Source: Sulfurimonas sp. endosymbiont of Alviniconcha boucheti (lineage in GTDB: Bacteria; Campylobacterota; Campylobacteria; Campylobacterales; Sulfurimonadaceae). From it: a stretch of DNA of 64,000 nucleotides. The notes beneath the pieces were generated by a model, which saw only the letters and a program-made list of their open reading frames with translations, did no database searches and was not told where the DNA came from. Made by a program: the position numbers and the translations under genes. The stretch covers positions 147,056 to 211,055 of the forward strand of contig JAICBP010000083.1 in assembly GCA_021766785.1 (NCBI GenBank). The letters are read 5' to 3'. Of the stretch, positions 49,859 through 60,059 are shown piece after piece. The stretch's first letter is position 1; the number at the start of each line of letters is the position of its first letter.

Positions 49859-51603
49859 ATATTGACAAACGCCTACTAAACATACTAGTCATCATATTGT
49901 TAACATTTAGTACCTTCTGGTGGACATTTTTTATCTTCCATCTTCCTTTTGACCTCCATGCTATCTTAGTGGTTCTTTTTGTTCGTGTTCTTGCATCATT
50001 TATCATACTCAAGGACTATTCACTCGCTTGGAGTAAGGTAACACAGAAGACATTTTTGATGAAGAGTATAGTGTATGGGAGTGCTTTTGTGGTCTATTTA
50101 CCTATACTATATGGTGAAGTTTGGATCTATTTTTTAATTTCTGAACTCTTTATATATCTTTTTTCTATAAACTTTTCCATGTATCTTTACTACTATTATA
50201 TTAACAGAAGTCAAGTGCAAAAGACTAAAACAGTTGTTATTTATGGTGCTGGAAAGGCAGGGATAAAACTAGATTCTGAGTTTAAAAATACGGAGTATAA
50301 AGTAAAATATTTTTGTGATGATAATGCAATTTTACATGGGAGGAGTATAGATGCTATCTCTATCCTCTCTAAACGGCAGCTTTTAAAAAAGGCAACACAA
50401 ACAAAATATGATCTTCTTGTAATCGCTATGCCGAGTGCGGAGAAAAGAGTTATATCTGAACTCTACAACGAACTGCATCCTCATTTTGAGCAGATAAAAG
50501 TGCTTCCTACTTTAGAGAACATCCTTCAAGATAAAAAGTTCAGTGCACAACTCAAAGATATATCAGTAGAGGATCTCCTCTCTCGCTATCCAGCAGATTT
50601 AGATAAAAAAAAGATCTCCTCTTTTATACATGGAAAAACTATTCTTATAACTGGTGCAGGTGGAAGTATAGGAAGTGAGATAGTTCGCCAGTGCATCAAG
50701 TATCAAGCAGTAAAACTTATTTTAGTTGATCATAGTGAGTTTAATCTTTATGAGATTGAGCAAGAGGTGAATACTGAAAATGTAGTTCCAGTTATGCAGA
50801 GTGTAAATAATAAACTTGATATACAAAAAACATTACAACTCTATAAACCAGAGATAGTGATCCATGCCGCCGCATATAAACATGTGCCACTAGTAGAAGC
50901 AAATATCGCAGAAGCGATTAAAAACAATGTGCTGGGAACGAAAAATGTTATAGACTGTGCCATAGAGAGTGGCGTTCAAAAAGTTGTACTTATCTCAACA
51001 GACAAGGCAGTACGCCCTACAAATGTCATGGGAACAACAAAGCGTATCTGTGAACTTTATGCACAAAATAGCAATGGTCAAGGTACTGATATTGTAGCCG
51101 TACGTTTTGGGAATGTACTTGGCTCAAGTGGTAGTGTTATACCTAAGTTCAAAAAGCAGATAGCAGAGGGTAAAAACATTACTGTAACTCATCCTGAAAT
51201 TACAAGATATTTTATGCTTATCCCTGAGGCATGTGAGCTAGTACTTCAAGCTGGTGCTATAGGTACTGGTGGTGAGATTTTTATACTTGATATGGGAGAA
51301 CCTATAAAAATAGTAGATCTAGCTAAAAAGATGATTGAGCTTAGTGGAAACGCCAATATAGAGATAGAGTTTAGTGGTTTACGCCCTGGAGAAAAGCTCT
51401 ATGAAGAGTTACTTATAGATGAGACTAACTATACAACAGAGTATGACTCCATAACAGTTGCAAAACCAACACCTTACGAGCTCAATAAGCTCAACAAAGA
51501 TATAGAAGAGTTATTAAGCTGTGAAGATAAGCTCAAGAAATTAAAAGAGATAGTCCCAGAGTTTAATCATCAATTAAACAATTCTCAAAGGAAAACTATA
51601 TGA
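49855..51603 (+). CDS. Membrane-bound nucleotide-sugar 4,6-dehydratase (PglF/FlaA1-type)
   Basis: ORF with N-terminal TMs, ILITGAGGSIGSEIVRQCIKYQ, ISTDKAVRPTNVMGTTKR. Confidence 0.93.
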   Translation: MNIDKRLLNILVIILLTFSTFWWTFFIFHLPFDLHAILVVLFVRVLASFIILKDYSLAWSKVTQKTFLMKSIVYGSAFVVYLPILYGEVWIYFLISELFIYLFSINFSMYLYYYYINRSQVQKTKTVVIYGAGKAGIKLDSEFKNTEYKVKYFCDDNAILHGRSIDAISILSKRQLLKKATQTKYDLLVIAMPSAEKRVISELYNELHPHFEQIKVLPTLENILQDKKFSAQLKDISVEDLLSRYPADLDKKKISSFIHGKTILITGAGGSIGSEIVRQCIKYQAVKLILVDHSEFNLYEIEQEVNTENVVPVMQSVNNKLDIQKTLQLYKPEIVIHAAAYKHVPLVEANIAEAIKNNVLGTKNVIDCAIESGVQKVVLISTDKAVRPTNVMGTTKRICELYAQNSNGQGTDIVAVRFGNVLGSSGSVIPKFKKQIAEGKNITVTHPEITRYFMLIPEACELVLQAGAIGTGGEIFILDMGEPIKIVDLAKKMIELSGNANIEIEFSGLRPGEKLYEELLIDETNYTTEYDSITVAKPTPYELNKLNKDIEELLSCEDKLKKLKEIVPEFNHQLNNSQRKTI

Positions 51604-51848
51604 AACTTTTTACACTTCTTTTTTTTGCTGTAACATCTCTTGTTGCTGCTGTGGATATAAATAATGCGAGCAAATCAGAGCTCATGAACCTCAAAGGTAT
51701 AGGTGCAAAAAAAGCAGATGCTATCATTATGTATCGTAAAGATCACTGTTTTAAAGATGCTCAAAGTTTGAAGGCTGTCAAGGGGATAGGTGTAAAAACT
51801 GTAGCAAAAAACAGAGATAAGATAAAGGTTGGTGCTTGTAGAAAATAG
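51600..51848 (+). CDS. ComEA-like helix-hairpin-helix protein
   Basis: Signal peptide MKLFTLLFFAVTSLVAA then VDINNASKSELMNLKGIGAKKADAIIMYRKDHCFKDAQSLKAVKGIGVKTV. Confidence 0.9.
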   Translation: MKLFTLLFFAVTSLVAAVDINNASKSELMNLKGIGAKKADAIIMYRKDHCFKDAQSLKAVKGIGVKTVAKNRDKIKVGACRK

Positions 51849-51990
51849 TATTTTACTATTTTAAGAGATTAGAGACTTTTTATCTGTAAAAGTTTATGTT
51901 ATGTTACAATTTTTATAAATTTGAAGTTTTGTGGTGATGTTATAAAATTATTTGGGTATTTATAAGAAAAGTTAGTATAAACTACTTCTT

Positions 51991-52764
51991 ATGAATATAG
52001 AAAGTGTTGCAGCAAAGAAGAGGTTTGGACAGAACTTTCTAAAAGATCAATCAGTTTTAAGAAAAATTATCGAAGCGATGCCCAAGAATGAGAATAAACT
52101 TGTAGAGATTGGACCTGGCTTAGGTGATTTAACTAAGTTTTTAGTTGATGTCAGAAGTGTAGAAGCTTTTGAGGTAGATACCGATTTGTGTAAACTGTTA
52201 CAAAGTATATTTAAAGAAGAGATCGCTACCAAGCGACTCCATATAAATTGTGGGGATGTGTTACAAGCTTGGCAGAGTAGTTTAGTGGATGAACCGTACG
52301 ATTTAGTGGCAAATTTGCCCTATTATATCGCTACAAACATAATCCTAAAAGCACTCGCAGATCCAATGTGTAAAAATATATTAGTAATGGTTCAGTTAGA
52401 AGTAGCAGAGAAGTTTTGTGCATCTGCTGGTGAGAAAGTATTTGGAAGTTTGAGTATTATTGCTCAAACTATTGGAAAGGCAGAAATTGTCGTAAAAGTT
52501 CCACCAACTGCATTTGAACCACAGCCAAAAGTTGATTCTGCTGTTTTTCTCATACAAAAAAATGCCGATAGACATGATAAAGAGTTTGAAGATATGCTTA
52601 GGGTTGCATTTACACAACCTAGAAAAACTCTTATGAAAAATCTCTCGCAGAAGTATGATAAATCCAGACTGATAGAAGTTTTTAATAAGCTCTCTTTATT
52701 ACACACGATTCGCCCTCATCAAGTGAACACTCAGGACTATCACCAACTCTATAAAACAATATAA
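51991..52764 (+). CDS. rsmA: 16S rRNA dimethyladenosine transferase
   Basis: ORF with KKRFGQNFLKDQSVLRKI, EIGPGLGDLTKFL, NLPYYIATNII. Confidence 0.95.
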   Translation: MNIESVAAKKRFGQNFLKDQSVLRKIIEAMPKNENKLVEIGPGLGDLTKFLVDVRSVEAFEVDTDLCKLLQSIFKEEIATKRLHINCGDVLQAWQSSLVDEPYDLVANLPYYIATNIILKALADPMCKNILVMVQLEVAEKFCASAGEKVFGSLSIIAQTIGKAEIVVKVPPTAFEPQPKVDSAVFLIQKNADRHDKEFEDMLRVAFTQPRKTLMKNLSQKYDKSRLIEVFNKLSLLHTIRPHQVNTQDYHQLYKTI

Positions 52765-52776
52765 AAAGGAGTTTGG

Positions 52777-54711
52777 ATGGCAGAAGAAAATCAAGGGTCA
52801 GCACCAACACAGACAGAATTAAAACCAGCAGGTAGAAACAACAAAAGAAACACTAACAACAAAAAGCCAAATACAAATGGCGATCAAAACAGACAAAATA
52901 CAAATAAGCAAAATAGTAATAACCGAAATAAAAATCGTAACAGTTATCGTAGACAGGTTGCTTCAACAGATGAGAATCTCAAAGCATTTGTGGTGAAGAA
53001 TCAAGAAGCTCATAAGCAACGTCTTAATCCTCACTTCAAACTTGATCTTGATTCAAAAGCGAAAGTACGTATTACACCACTTGGTGGACTTGGTGAGATC
53101 GGTGGAAATATTACTGTCTTTGAGACGGAGAAGGAGGCAATTCTTGTTGATGTAGGGATGAGTTTTCCCGATGAAACTATGCATGGTGTAGATATTCTTA
53201 TTCCTAACTTTTCTTATCTTAGAGAGATAAGGCACAAAATTGTTGCTGTTATTATTACACACGCCCACGAAGACCATATTGGTGCTATGCCTTATCTGTA
53301 TAAAGAGATGCAGTTTCCTATCTATGGAACGCCACTTCCTCTTGCGATGATTGGAAACAAGTTTGATGAGCACCACCTAAAAGAGTGTAGAAAATACTTC
53401 AATCCTGTAGTAAAACGTGAAGTATATGAGATAGGAAATGACTTTAAAATTGAGTGGATGCATATGACTCACTCTATTATAGACTCTTCTTCTTTAGCTA
53501 TTACAACTGATGCAGGTACTATTATTCATACAGGTGATTTTAAGATAGACTATACACCAGTTGATGGATATACTGCTGATCTTCATCGTTTAGCATACTA
53601 CGGGGAAAAAGGTGTTTTATGTCTTCTCTCTGACTCAACAAATTCACATAATCCTAATCCGACGGGTTCTGAGCTTTCGGTAGCACCAGCACTAGATAGG
53701 ATTTTCAGTAAAGCAGAAGGTCGTGTGCTTCTTTCTACCTTTAGTTCAAATATTCATCGTGTACAACAAGCTATAGCGTATGGTATTAAGTATGGTCGTA
53801 AGGTTTGTGTTATAGGGCGTTCTATGGAGCGTAACATTGAACTCGCAATGCAGTATGATTATGTAAAATTTAACAAAAATATTTTTGTAGATGCAGATGA
53901 AGTTTCACGACTTAATGACAAGGAAGTACTTATTGTAACGACTGGTTCTCAAGGTGAGGCAAATTCAGCTCTTTTTAGAATGAGTATTGGTGAGCACAGA
54001 CATGTTAAAATCAAACCAACTGATTTAATTGTACTCTCCTCTCGTGCTATTCCTGGAAATGAAGGCTCTATATCAGGTATGCTTAATCATCTTCAACGTG
54101 CTGGTGCAAAAGTAGAGATGAGTAAAGATATTCATGTTTCAGGTCATGCTTCTATTGAAGAACAAAAACTTATGTTACGCTTAGTTAATCCTAAGTTCTT
54201 CTTACCAGTACATGGTGAGTATAATCATGTAATGAAGCATAGTGAAACAGGTATAATGTGTGGCGTTCCAGAGAGAAATATCTTATTGATGACTGATGGT
54301 GAACAGATAGAAGTTGCTCCAAAATATATGAGAAAAGTAAAAACTGTTAAGACTGGTAAAACATATATAGATAATCAGAATAATCACAGAATAGATGATG
54401 ATATTATTCTAGATCGCCAAAAACTAGCTTCTGATGGTGTAGTTATGCTTGTAGCTGAAGTGAGTGAGCAGAACTCAAAAATGCTTAGCAAACCTAAGGT
54501 AACTACATTTGGTATTGTTCCAGATAAGCAAGATAAAGCATTTGCTAAAGAGATGGAAGCTGTTTTAGAAATCTATCTTACAAATATAAAAGCTGGTTTA
54601 ATTGAAAACCCTCGTGCTCTAGAGAATGATGTGCGACAAGTTGTGCGTAAACATATCTTTAGAAAGATGAAAAAGTATCCACTTATCGTTCCAAATATCT
54701 TAGTTCACTAA
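52777..54711 (+). CDS. rnj: Ribonuclease J
   Basis: ORF with GLGEIGGNITVFE, ITHAHEDHIGAMPYL, VHVSGHA-type IHVSGHASIEEQ; Asn/Lys-rich N-terminal extension. Confidence 0.94.
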   Translation: MAEENQGSAPTQTELKPAGRNNKRNTNNKKPNTNGDQNRQNTNKQNSNNRNKNRNSYRRQVASTDENLKAFVVKNQEAHKQRLNPHFKLDLDSKAKVRITPLGGLGEIGGNITVFETEKEAILVDVGMSFPDETMHGVDILIPNFSYLREIRHKIVAVIITHAHEDHIGAMPYLYKEMQFPIYGTPLPLAMIGNKFDEHHLKECRKYFNPVVKREVYEIGNDFKIEWMHMTHSIIDSSSLAITTDAGTIIHTGDFKIDYTPVDGYTADLHRLAYYGEKGVLCLLSDSTNSHNPNPTGSELSVAPALDRIFSKAEGRVLLSTFSSNIHRVQQAIAYGIKYGRKVCVIGRSMERNIELAMQYDYVKFNKNIFVDADEVSRLNDKEVLIVTTGSQGEANSALFRMSIGEHRHVKIKPTDLIVLSSRAIPGNEGSISGMLNHLQRAGAKVEMSKDIHVSGHASIEEQKLMLRLVNPKFFLPVHGEYNHVMKHSETGIMCGVPERNILLMTDGEQIEVAPKYMRKVKTVKTGKTYIDNQNNHRIDDDIILDRQKLASDGVVMLVAEVSEQNSKMLSKPKVTTFGIVPDKQDKAFAKEMEAVLEIYLTNIKAGLIENPRALENDVRQVVRKHIFRKMKKYPLIVPNILVH

Positions 54712-54721
54712 GATTTTTTTT

Positions 54722-54738
54722 GCACTCTTTAAGAGTGC
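54722..54738 (+). terminator. Hairpin after RNase J
   Basis: GCACTCTTTAAGAGTGC inverted repeat; U-tract weak. Confidence 0.4.
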
Positions 54739-54796
54739 TTATACCTCACTTACCTACTATATGCTATAATCATAAAAAATTTTATAGAGGCACATT

Positions 54797-55381
54797 TTGT
54801 CAGAGAAAAAAATAGAAGAATTTGAAAATGCAGTAAAATCAATGATGCTCCATATTGGTGAAGATCCAAATCGGGAAGGTCTTCTTGAAACGCCAAAGAG
54901 GGTAAGAAAAGCTTATGAGTTTATATATAGTGGCTATAAAGAAGACCCTATAGAGATACTGAATAAAGCTCTTTTTACAAGCTCTAATGATGAGATGGTT
55001 CTTATAAAAGATATAGAGTTCTATTCCACCTGTGAGCATCATCTTCTACCTATTATTGGGCAAGTACATGTGGCTTATATCCCTAATGGAAAAGTAGTAG
55101 GACTCTCTAAAATCCCTCGTGTAGTTAATGTTTTTGCAAGGCGTATGCAGATTCAAGAACAACTTACAGAACAGATTGCAGATGCTATTATGGAGGCTAT
55201 AGGACCTAAAGGCGTGGCTGTAGTTATTCAAGCAAGACATATGTGTATGGAGATGCGCGGTGTAGAGAAGATAAATTCTACGACTACCTCTTCAGCAATT
55301 CGTGGTCTATTTAAAAAAGATGAGAAAACACGAGCAGAGTTCTTTTCTCTTATAAATTCTCCTACAGGTATAAGATACTAG
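54797..55381 (+). CDS. folE: GTP cyclohydrolase I (TTG start)
   Basis: ORF with [44 protein letters not shown]. Confidence 0.96.
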   Translation: MSEKKIEEFENAVKSMMLHIGEDPNREGLLETPKRVRKAYEFIYSGYKEDPIEILNKALFTSSNDEMVLIKDIEFYSTCEHHLLPIIGQVHVAYIPNGKVVGLSKIPRVVNVFARRMQIQEQLTEQIADAIMEAIGPKGVAVVIQARHMCMEMRGVEKINSTTTSSAIRGLFKKDEKTRAEFFSLINSPTGIRY

Positions 55382-55385
55382 TCTA

Positions 55386-56693
55386 ATGCCATTTACCTCA
55401 CTTAAAGAGAAATTAGCCTCAAAGAACTACTCGGTAGCCTTTGGTGAGGTAGTAAAGATAAATGCGACGGTAATTACTGCTTGCGGATTGAATGTCAGTA
55501 TTTCTGATATAGTCAGAATAGTTTCTAATGAAACAACACAAGAGACTGTAGGTATGGTTACAGAGATAGATGGCTCTACTTTTTATATCACCCCTTTTTC
55601 TTTTGTGGATGGTTTTCGTTCTGGTGATCGAGTTTTTATAGATTCAACAGGTATGAATATTCCTATAGGTGATGGACTTTTAGGTCGTGTTGTAAACCCA
55701 TTTATGCATCCTATAGACGATAAAGGGCATATCCCTAATTCAAAGCTTTTTCCTATCGTTAAGTCTCCTATCTCAGCTATGAAACGTGGTATGATTGATG
55801 AGGTTTTTAGTGTAGGTGTCAAAAGTATAGATGGATTACTTACATGTGGCAAGGGTCAAAAGCTTGGTATTTTTGCTGGTTCTGGTGTAGGAAAATCTAC
55901 TCTTATGGGAATGATAGTCCGTGGTGCAGAAGCACCCATTAAAGTAGTAGCCCTCATTGGTGAGCGTGGTCGTGAGATACCTGAGTTTATAGAGAAAAAT
56001 CTTGGTGGTGATTTGACAAATACTGTTATTATCGTTGCAACGAGTGATGATAGTCCTCTTATGAGGAAATATGGGGCTTTTGCCGCTATGAGTGTAGCGG
56101 AATTTTTTAAGGATAAAGGGCTTGATGTACTTTTTATTATGGATTCAGTGACACGTTTTGCTATGGCACAACGTGAAATTGGACTTGCTCTTGGTGAACC
56201 TCCCACCTCTAAGGGATATCCACCATCTTCACTTACTCTACTTCCTCAGCTTATGGAGCGTGCAGGAAAAGAGGATGGCAAAGGTAGTATTACCGCCTTT
56301 TTCACGGTATTGATAGAGGGTGATGATATGAGTGATCCTATCGCCGATCAGTCGCGTTCTATTTTAGATGGACATATAGTACTATCTCGTGAGATGACAG
56401 ACTTTGGTATTTACCCTCCTATACACATTCTTAACTCTGTATCGCGAGTGATAAACGATATTATAACTCCTGAACATTTTAGGGCAGTATTGAAGTTTCG
56501 TAAACTCTATACACTCCTCAAAGAGAATGAAACACTTATCCGAATAGGAGCTTACAATAAGGGAACCGATCCTGAACTTGATGAGGCGATAGATAAAAAA
56601 GAGGAGATGCAGAAGTTTATCTCTCAAGGGGCAATGTGTAGTGAAGCCTTTAGTAGTAGTACAGAGGCTCTTATAGAGATGATGCAAGCATAA
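55386..56693 (+). CDS. fliI: Flagellum-specific ATPase
   Basis: ORF with GIFAGSGVGKSTLMGMIVRGAEAPIKVVALIGERGREIPEF, LGEPPTSKGYPPSSLTLLPQL. Confidence 0.94.
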   Translation: MPFTSLKEKLASKNYSVAFGEVVKINATVITACGLNVSISDIVRIVSNETTQETVGMVTEIDGSTFYITPFSFVDGFRSGDRVFIDSTGMNIPIGDGLLGRVVNPFMHPIDDKGHIPNSKLFPIVKSPISAMKRGMIDEVFSVGVKSIDGLLTCGKGQKLGIFAGSGVGKSTLMGMIVRGAEAPIKVVALIGERGREIPEFIEKNLGGDLTNTVIIVATSDDSPLMRKYGAFAAMSVAEFFKDKGLDVLFIMDSVTRFAMAQREIGLALGEPPTSKGYPPSSLTLLPQLMERAGKEDGKGSITAFFTVLIEGDDMSDPIADQSRSILDGHIVLSREMTDFGIYPPIHILNSVSRVINDIITPEHFRAVLKFRKLYTLLKENETLIRIGAYNKGTDPELDEAIDKKEEMQKFISQGAMCSEAFSSSTEALIEMMQA

Positions 56694-56728
56694 TTTTGGT
56701 AGTTTTTAGTTAAGAGGATTTATAGATA

Positions 56729-58315
56729 TTAGTAATAAATTTTGTTACAGAGAAGTTGTGCACGAACTTTTCCATTAAACTCATTTTTTGTTACTGTATA
56801 AGAGCAGGTAATTTTTCTCTCCTCTGGCATTTCAAAAATTGTTCGGAACGCTATAATCTCTAAAGTTTTTTTCTGATGAGGGTATTGACGTACCTCTATT
56901 AGAGAGTGGGATTTGTCTGCACCTATAAGTTTTATACCTACTACCTCTGCATTTTTAAGAAGAAAAGATGGTCTGGCGTTTGCTTCTCCATATGGTTCAA
57001 AACTTTCAAGAAGAGAGAGTAAATCATGGTCAATATCATCCATATCAAGTATTCCACAGATAGAATCTTTAGCGATAAAATCTTTAGGGTCTATAGCATT
57101 TGCAGTCTCATTGATTGCTTTGGTAAATGCAACGATATTTTCTGCCTTTAGCTCAAGTCCAGCGGCCATCTTATGCCCACCAAATTTATTAAGATAGGAT
57201 TTATTTGCTTTTATAAGTTCATAAATATTTACATTGCCTATACTGCGAGCACTTCCTTTAGCGATGCCATCTTTTTCACTCAGTACTATAGCGGGTTTAC
57301 CAAATGCATCTACAAGCCGAGAAGCAACAATACCTGCAACTCCCTCATGCCATCCTTCACTGCTCACAACAGTGATAAGATCCTTTTCATTGACAGAGTC
57401 CATAGCAGATTTCGTAATTTTGGATTCTGTCTCTTTACGAAGGTCATTGAGTTGTGTAAGGAGTTCATACTGTTTGTTTGCAGTATAATTATCTTTAGCA
57501 GTAAAAAACTCTAATGCGATATTTGCATCCTCTAAACGCCCAGCAGAGTTGATCCTTGGAGCTATTTGAAATGCTATGTCTTCACTTGTTATTACAGATT
57601 TACCTAGTCTATCTCGTATAATGACAGAAGAGGGTCTATTTGTTGTACTTATGAGTTTTAATCCCTCTTTTACAAGAGTACGGTTAATATCTATGAGTGG
57701 CATAATATCAGCGATGATAGCAATAGCTAAGATATCTAAAAATTGTTTCATATCAATATTAAGCGCTAACTCTTTTTTTACAAGCCCGAGGAGTAACCAA
57801 GCGACTTGTGCTCCACATATCTCACTAAAAGGGTAGGAGCACTCTTTGAGCTTTGGATCTACTATGCAAGTCGCATCAGGCAAGATGTCTCCTGGAGTAT
57901 GGTGATCCGTGATAATAAGTTCTATACCTCTCTCTTTGCAAATATCAGCTGCTACAAGAGCGGAGATACCGTTATCCACAGTGATAAGTAAGTCTGCATC
58001 AATTCGTTCTAAGACTGTAGGACTTACTCCATAACCATCTCTAAAACGGTTAGGAATGATAGTTTTAAGAGGGTAGGGAATAGATCCAAAAAAGTCCACC
58101 ATTATGGCAGTAGAACTCACTCCATCAACATCATAATCACCTACAAGTGTTATTTTTTTATTGGTACGGATAGCATCTGCTATCTTCTTTGCTGCATCAC
58201 TGGCGTTTAGAAGGAGGGCAGGGTTAGGAATATCTGCAAGTCGTTTCTCTTGTGTATCAAACCGTTGAGAGAGAAGAGTGTAAAGCTCTTGTTTGGTAAG
58301 GTTTGGTATATTCAC
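56729..58315 (-). CDS. recJ: Single-stranded-DNA-specific exonuclease RecJ
   Basis: ORF with LVGDYDVDGVSSTAIMVDFF, ITDHHTPGDILPDA, GGHKMAAGL. Confidence 0.94.
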   Translation of the reverse strand: MNIPNLTKQELYTLLSQRFDTQEKRLADIPNPALLLNASDAAKKIADAIRTNKKITLVGDYDVDGVSSTAIMVDFFGSIPYPLKTIIPNRFRDGYGVSPTVLERIDADLLITVDNGISALVAADICKERGIELIITDHHTPGDILPDATCIVDPKLKECSYPFSEICGAQVAWLLLGLVKKELALNIDMKQFLDILAIAIIADIMPLIDINRTLVKEGLKLISTTNRPSSVIIRDRLGKSVITSEDIAFQIAPRINSAGRLEDANIALEFFTAKDNYTANKQYELLTQLNDLRKETESKITKSAMDSVNEKDLITVVSSEGWHEGVAGIVASRLVDAFGKPAIVLSEKDGIAKGSARSIGNVNIYELIKANKSYLNKFGGHKMAAGLELKAENIVAFTKAINETANAIDPKDFIAKDSICGILDMDDIDHDLLSLLESFEPYGEANARPSFLLKNAEVVGIKLIGADKSHSLIEVRQYPHQKKTLEIIAFRTIFEMPEERKITCSYTVTKNEFNGKVRAQLLCNKIYY

Positions 58316-58317
58316 TA

Positions 58318-59937
58318 TTACTCTACATTTAAAGAAGCTTCAACAAATGCAAGTATAGAAGCATTTGGCGTTTGTAAGCGAGAGGTAAATTCTGGGTGAA
58401 ATTGTACACCCAAGAACCAAGGATGCCCCTCTATTTCTACAGTCTCTATAAGACCATTGGATTCACCTGTTACTATCATACCAGCCTTTTCAAGTTGCTC
58501 ACGATAAGCAGGGTTTGCTTCGTAACGATGGCGGTGGCGTTCATAAATTGTTTTTGCACCATTGTAAGCTTTTTGAATGAGAGAGTTATCTTTTGTATTG
58601 CATGGGTACTCTCCTAAGCGAAGAGTTCCTCCCATTGGGGATTCATGAGTTCTTAGTTGTGCACCACCATTTTGATCTAAGAAGTTGTCTATTAGATAGA
58701 TTATTGGGTGTGGTGTGTTTTCATCAAACTCTACAGAGTTTGCACCCTCAAGTCCAAGAACATTTCTAGCATACTCTACAAGTGTGAGTTGCATTCCGAG
58801 GCAGATACCGAGATATGGTACTCTGTTTACACGGGCATACTCTATAGCTTGGATCTTTCCCTCAACACCACGAGAACCAAAACCACCAGCAACTAAAACA
58901 GAGTCACAGTCTGCTAAAAGTGCTTCAGCACTTTTCTCCTCTATCTCTTCACTATCAACCCACTCTATTTCAACACGAGTATCGAGGTGTGCACCGCAGT
59001 GAATGAGTGATTCTGTAAGAGACTTATATGCTTCTTTAAGTTCAAGATACTTTCCTACAAATCCAATTACAGTTTTGTTTTTTGGCTGGACAATGCGTTT
59101 AACAAGTGTGTCCCATTTTTCCATATCTGGATTTAAGTGACCAAGTTCAAGCTCTTTTGCTATAGGTTTGAGAATATTTTGGCGAAGAAATGTTACTGGA
59201 ATATCATAGATAGTAGCTGCATCAAGTGCCTCTATAACACTATCAGTAGGGACATCACAACTCATCGCTAGTTTCTTTTTAAAAGTTTTTGGAAGAGGAT
59301 TTTCACTTCTAGCGATAAGCATCTGTGGTGTTATACCGATACGGCGAAGCTCTTGGACGGAGTGTTGGGTAGGCTTTGATTTCATCTCTCCTGCTGCTTT
59401 GATGTAAGGGATCAATGTCACATGGATAAAAAAAGTTCCAGTAACTTCTTCATCATGTTTCATCTGACGGATGGCCTCCATAAATGGAAGTCCTTCTATA
59501 TCTCCAACTGTTCCACCAAGCTCAACAACCAATATATCATGCCCTTTACCTGCAAGCTTGATACGGTTTACAATCTCCCCTACAATATGCGGGATAACTT
59601 GAATAGTCTGCCCTAAGTACCCACCAGCACGCTCTTTTTCGATTACTGAAGAATATACTTGTCCTGTTGTGAAGTTTGCTGATTTAAGAAATGAAGCATC
59701 AAGGAAACGCTCATAGTTACCGATGTCAAGATCTGTCTCTGCACCATCTTTAGTAACAAAAACTTCTCCATGTTCGAGTGGAGACATTGTTCCTGGATCA
59801 ACATTAATATATGGATCGATCTTAAGCATACCTACATCAAAACCAGAGTGTTTTAGAAGTGTACCAACACTTGCTGCTGTGATTCCCTTACCAAGAGAAG
59901 ACAAAACGCCACCAGTTACGAAAATATACTTAGTCAT
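58318..59937 (-). CDS. pyrG: CTP synthase
   Basis: [32 protein letters not shown]...[10 protein letters not shown]. Confidence 0.97.
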   Translation of the reverse strand: MTKYIFVTGGVLSSLGKGITAASVGTLLKHSGFDVGMLKIDPYINVDPGTMSPLEHGEVFVTKDGAETDLDIGNYERFLDASFLKSANFTTGQVYSSVIEKERAGGYLGQTIQVIPHIVGEIVNRIKLAGKGHDILVVELGGTVGDIEGLPFMEAIRQMKHDEEVTGTFFIHVTLIPYIKAAGEMKSKPTQHSVQELRRIGITPQMLIARSENPLPKTFKKKLAMSCDVPTDSVIEALDAATIYDIPVTFLRQNILKPIAKELELGHLNPDMEKWDTLVKRIVQPKNKTVIGFVGKYLELKEAYKSLTESLIHCGAHLDTRVEIEWVDSEEIEEKSAEALLADCDSVLVAGGFGSRGVEGKIQAIEYARVNRVPYLGICLGMQLTLVEYARNVLGLEGANSVEFDENTPHPIIYLIDNFLDQNGGAQLRTHESPMGGTLRLGEYPCNTKDNSLIQKAYNGAKTIYERHRHRYEANPAYREQLEKAGMIVTGESNGLIETVEIEGHPWFLGVQFHPEFTSRLQTPNASILAFVEASLNVE

Positions 59938-60059
59938 ACATGATCTCCAAAAATATGTAAATTATTAAGATGATTATATACTAAAAGAGTTTAATCTTCT
60001 ATGACATAAGGAAAGTTTCGCTATCATAATAAAAATATAATTTGTAAAAGAAAGTGATA

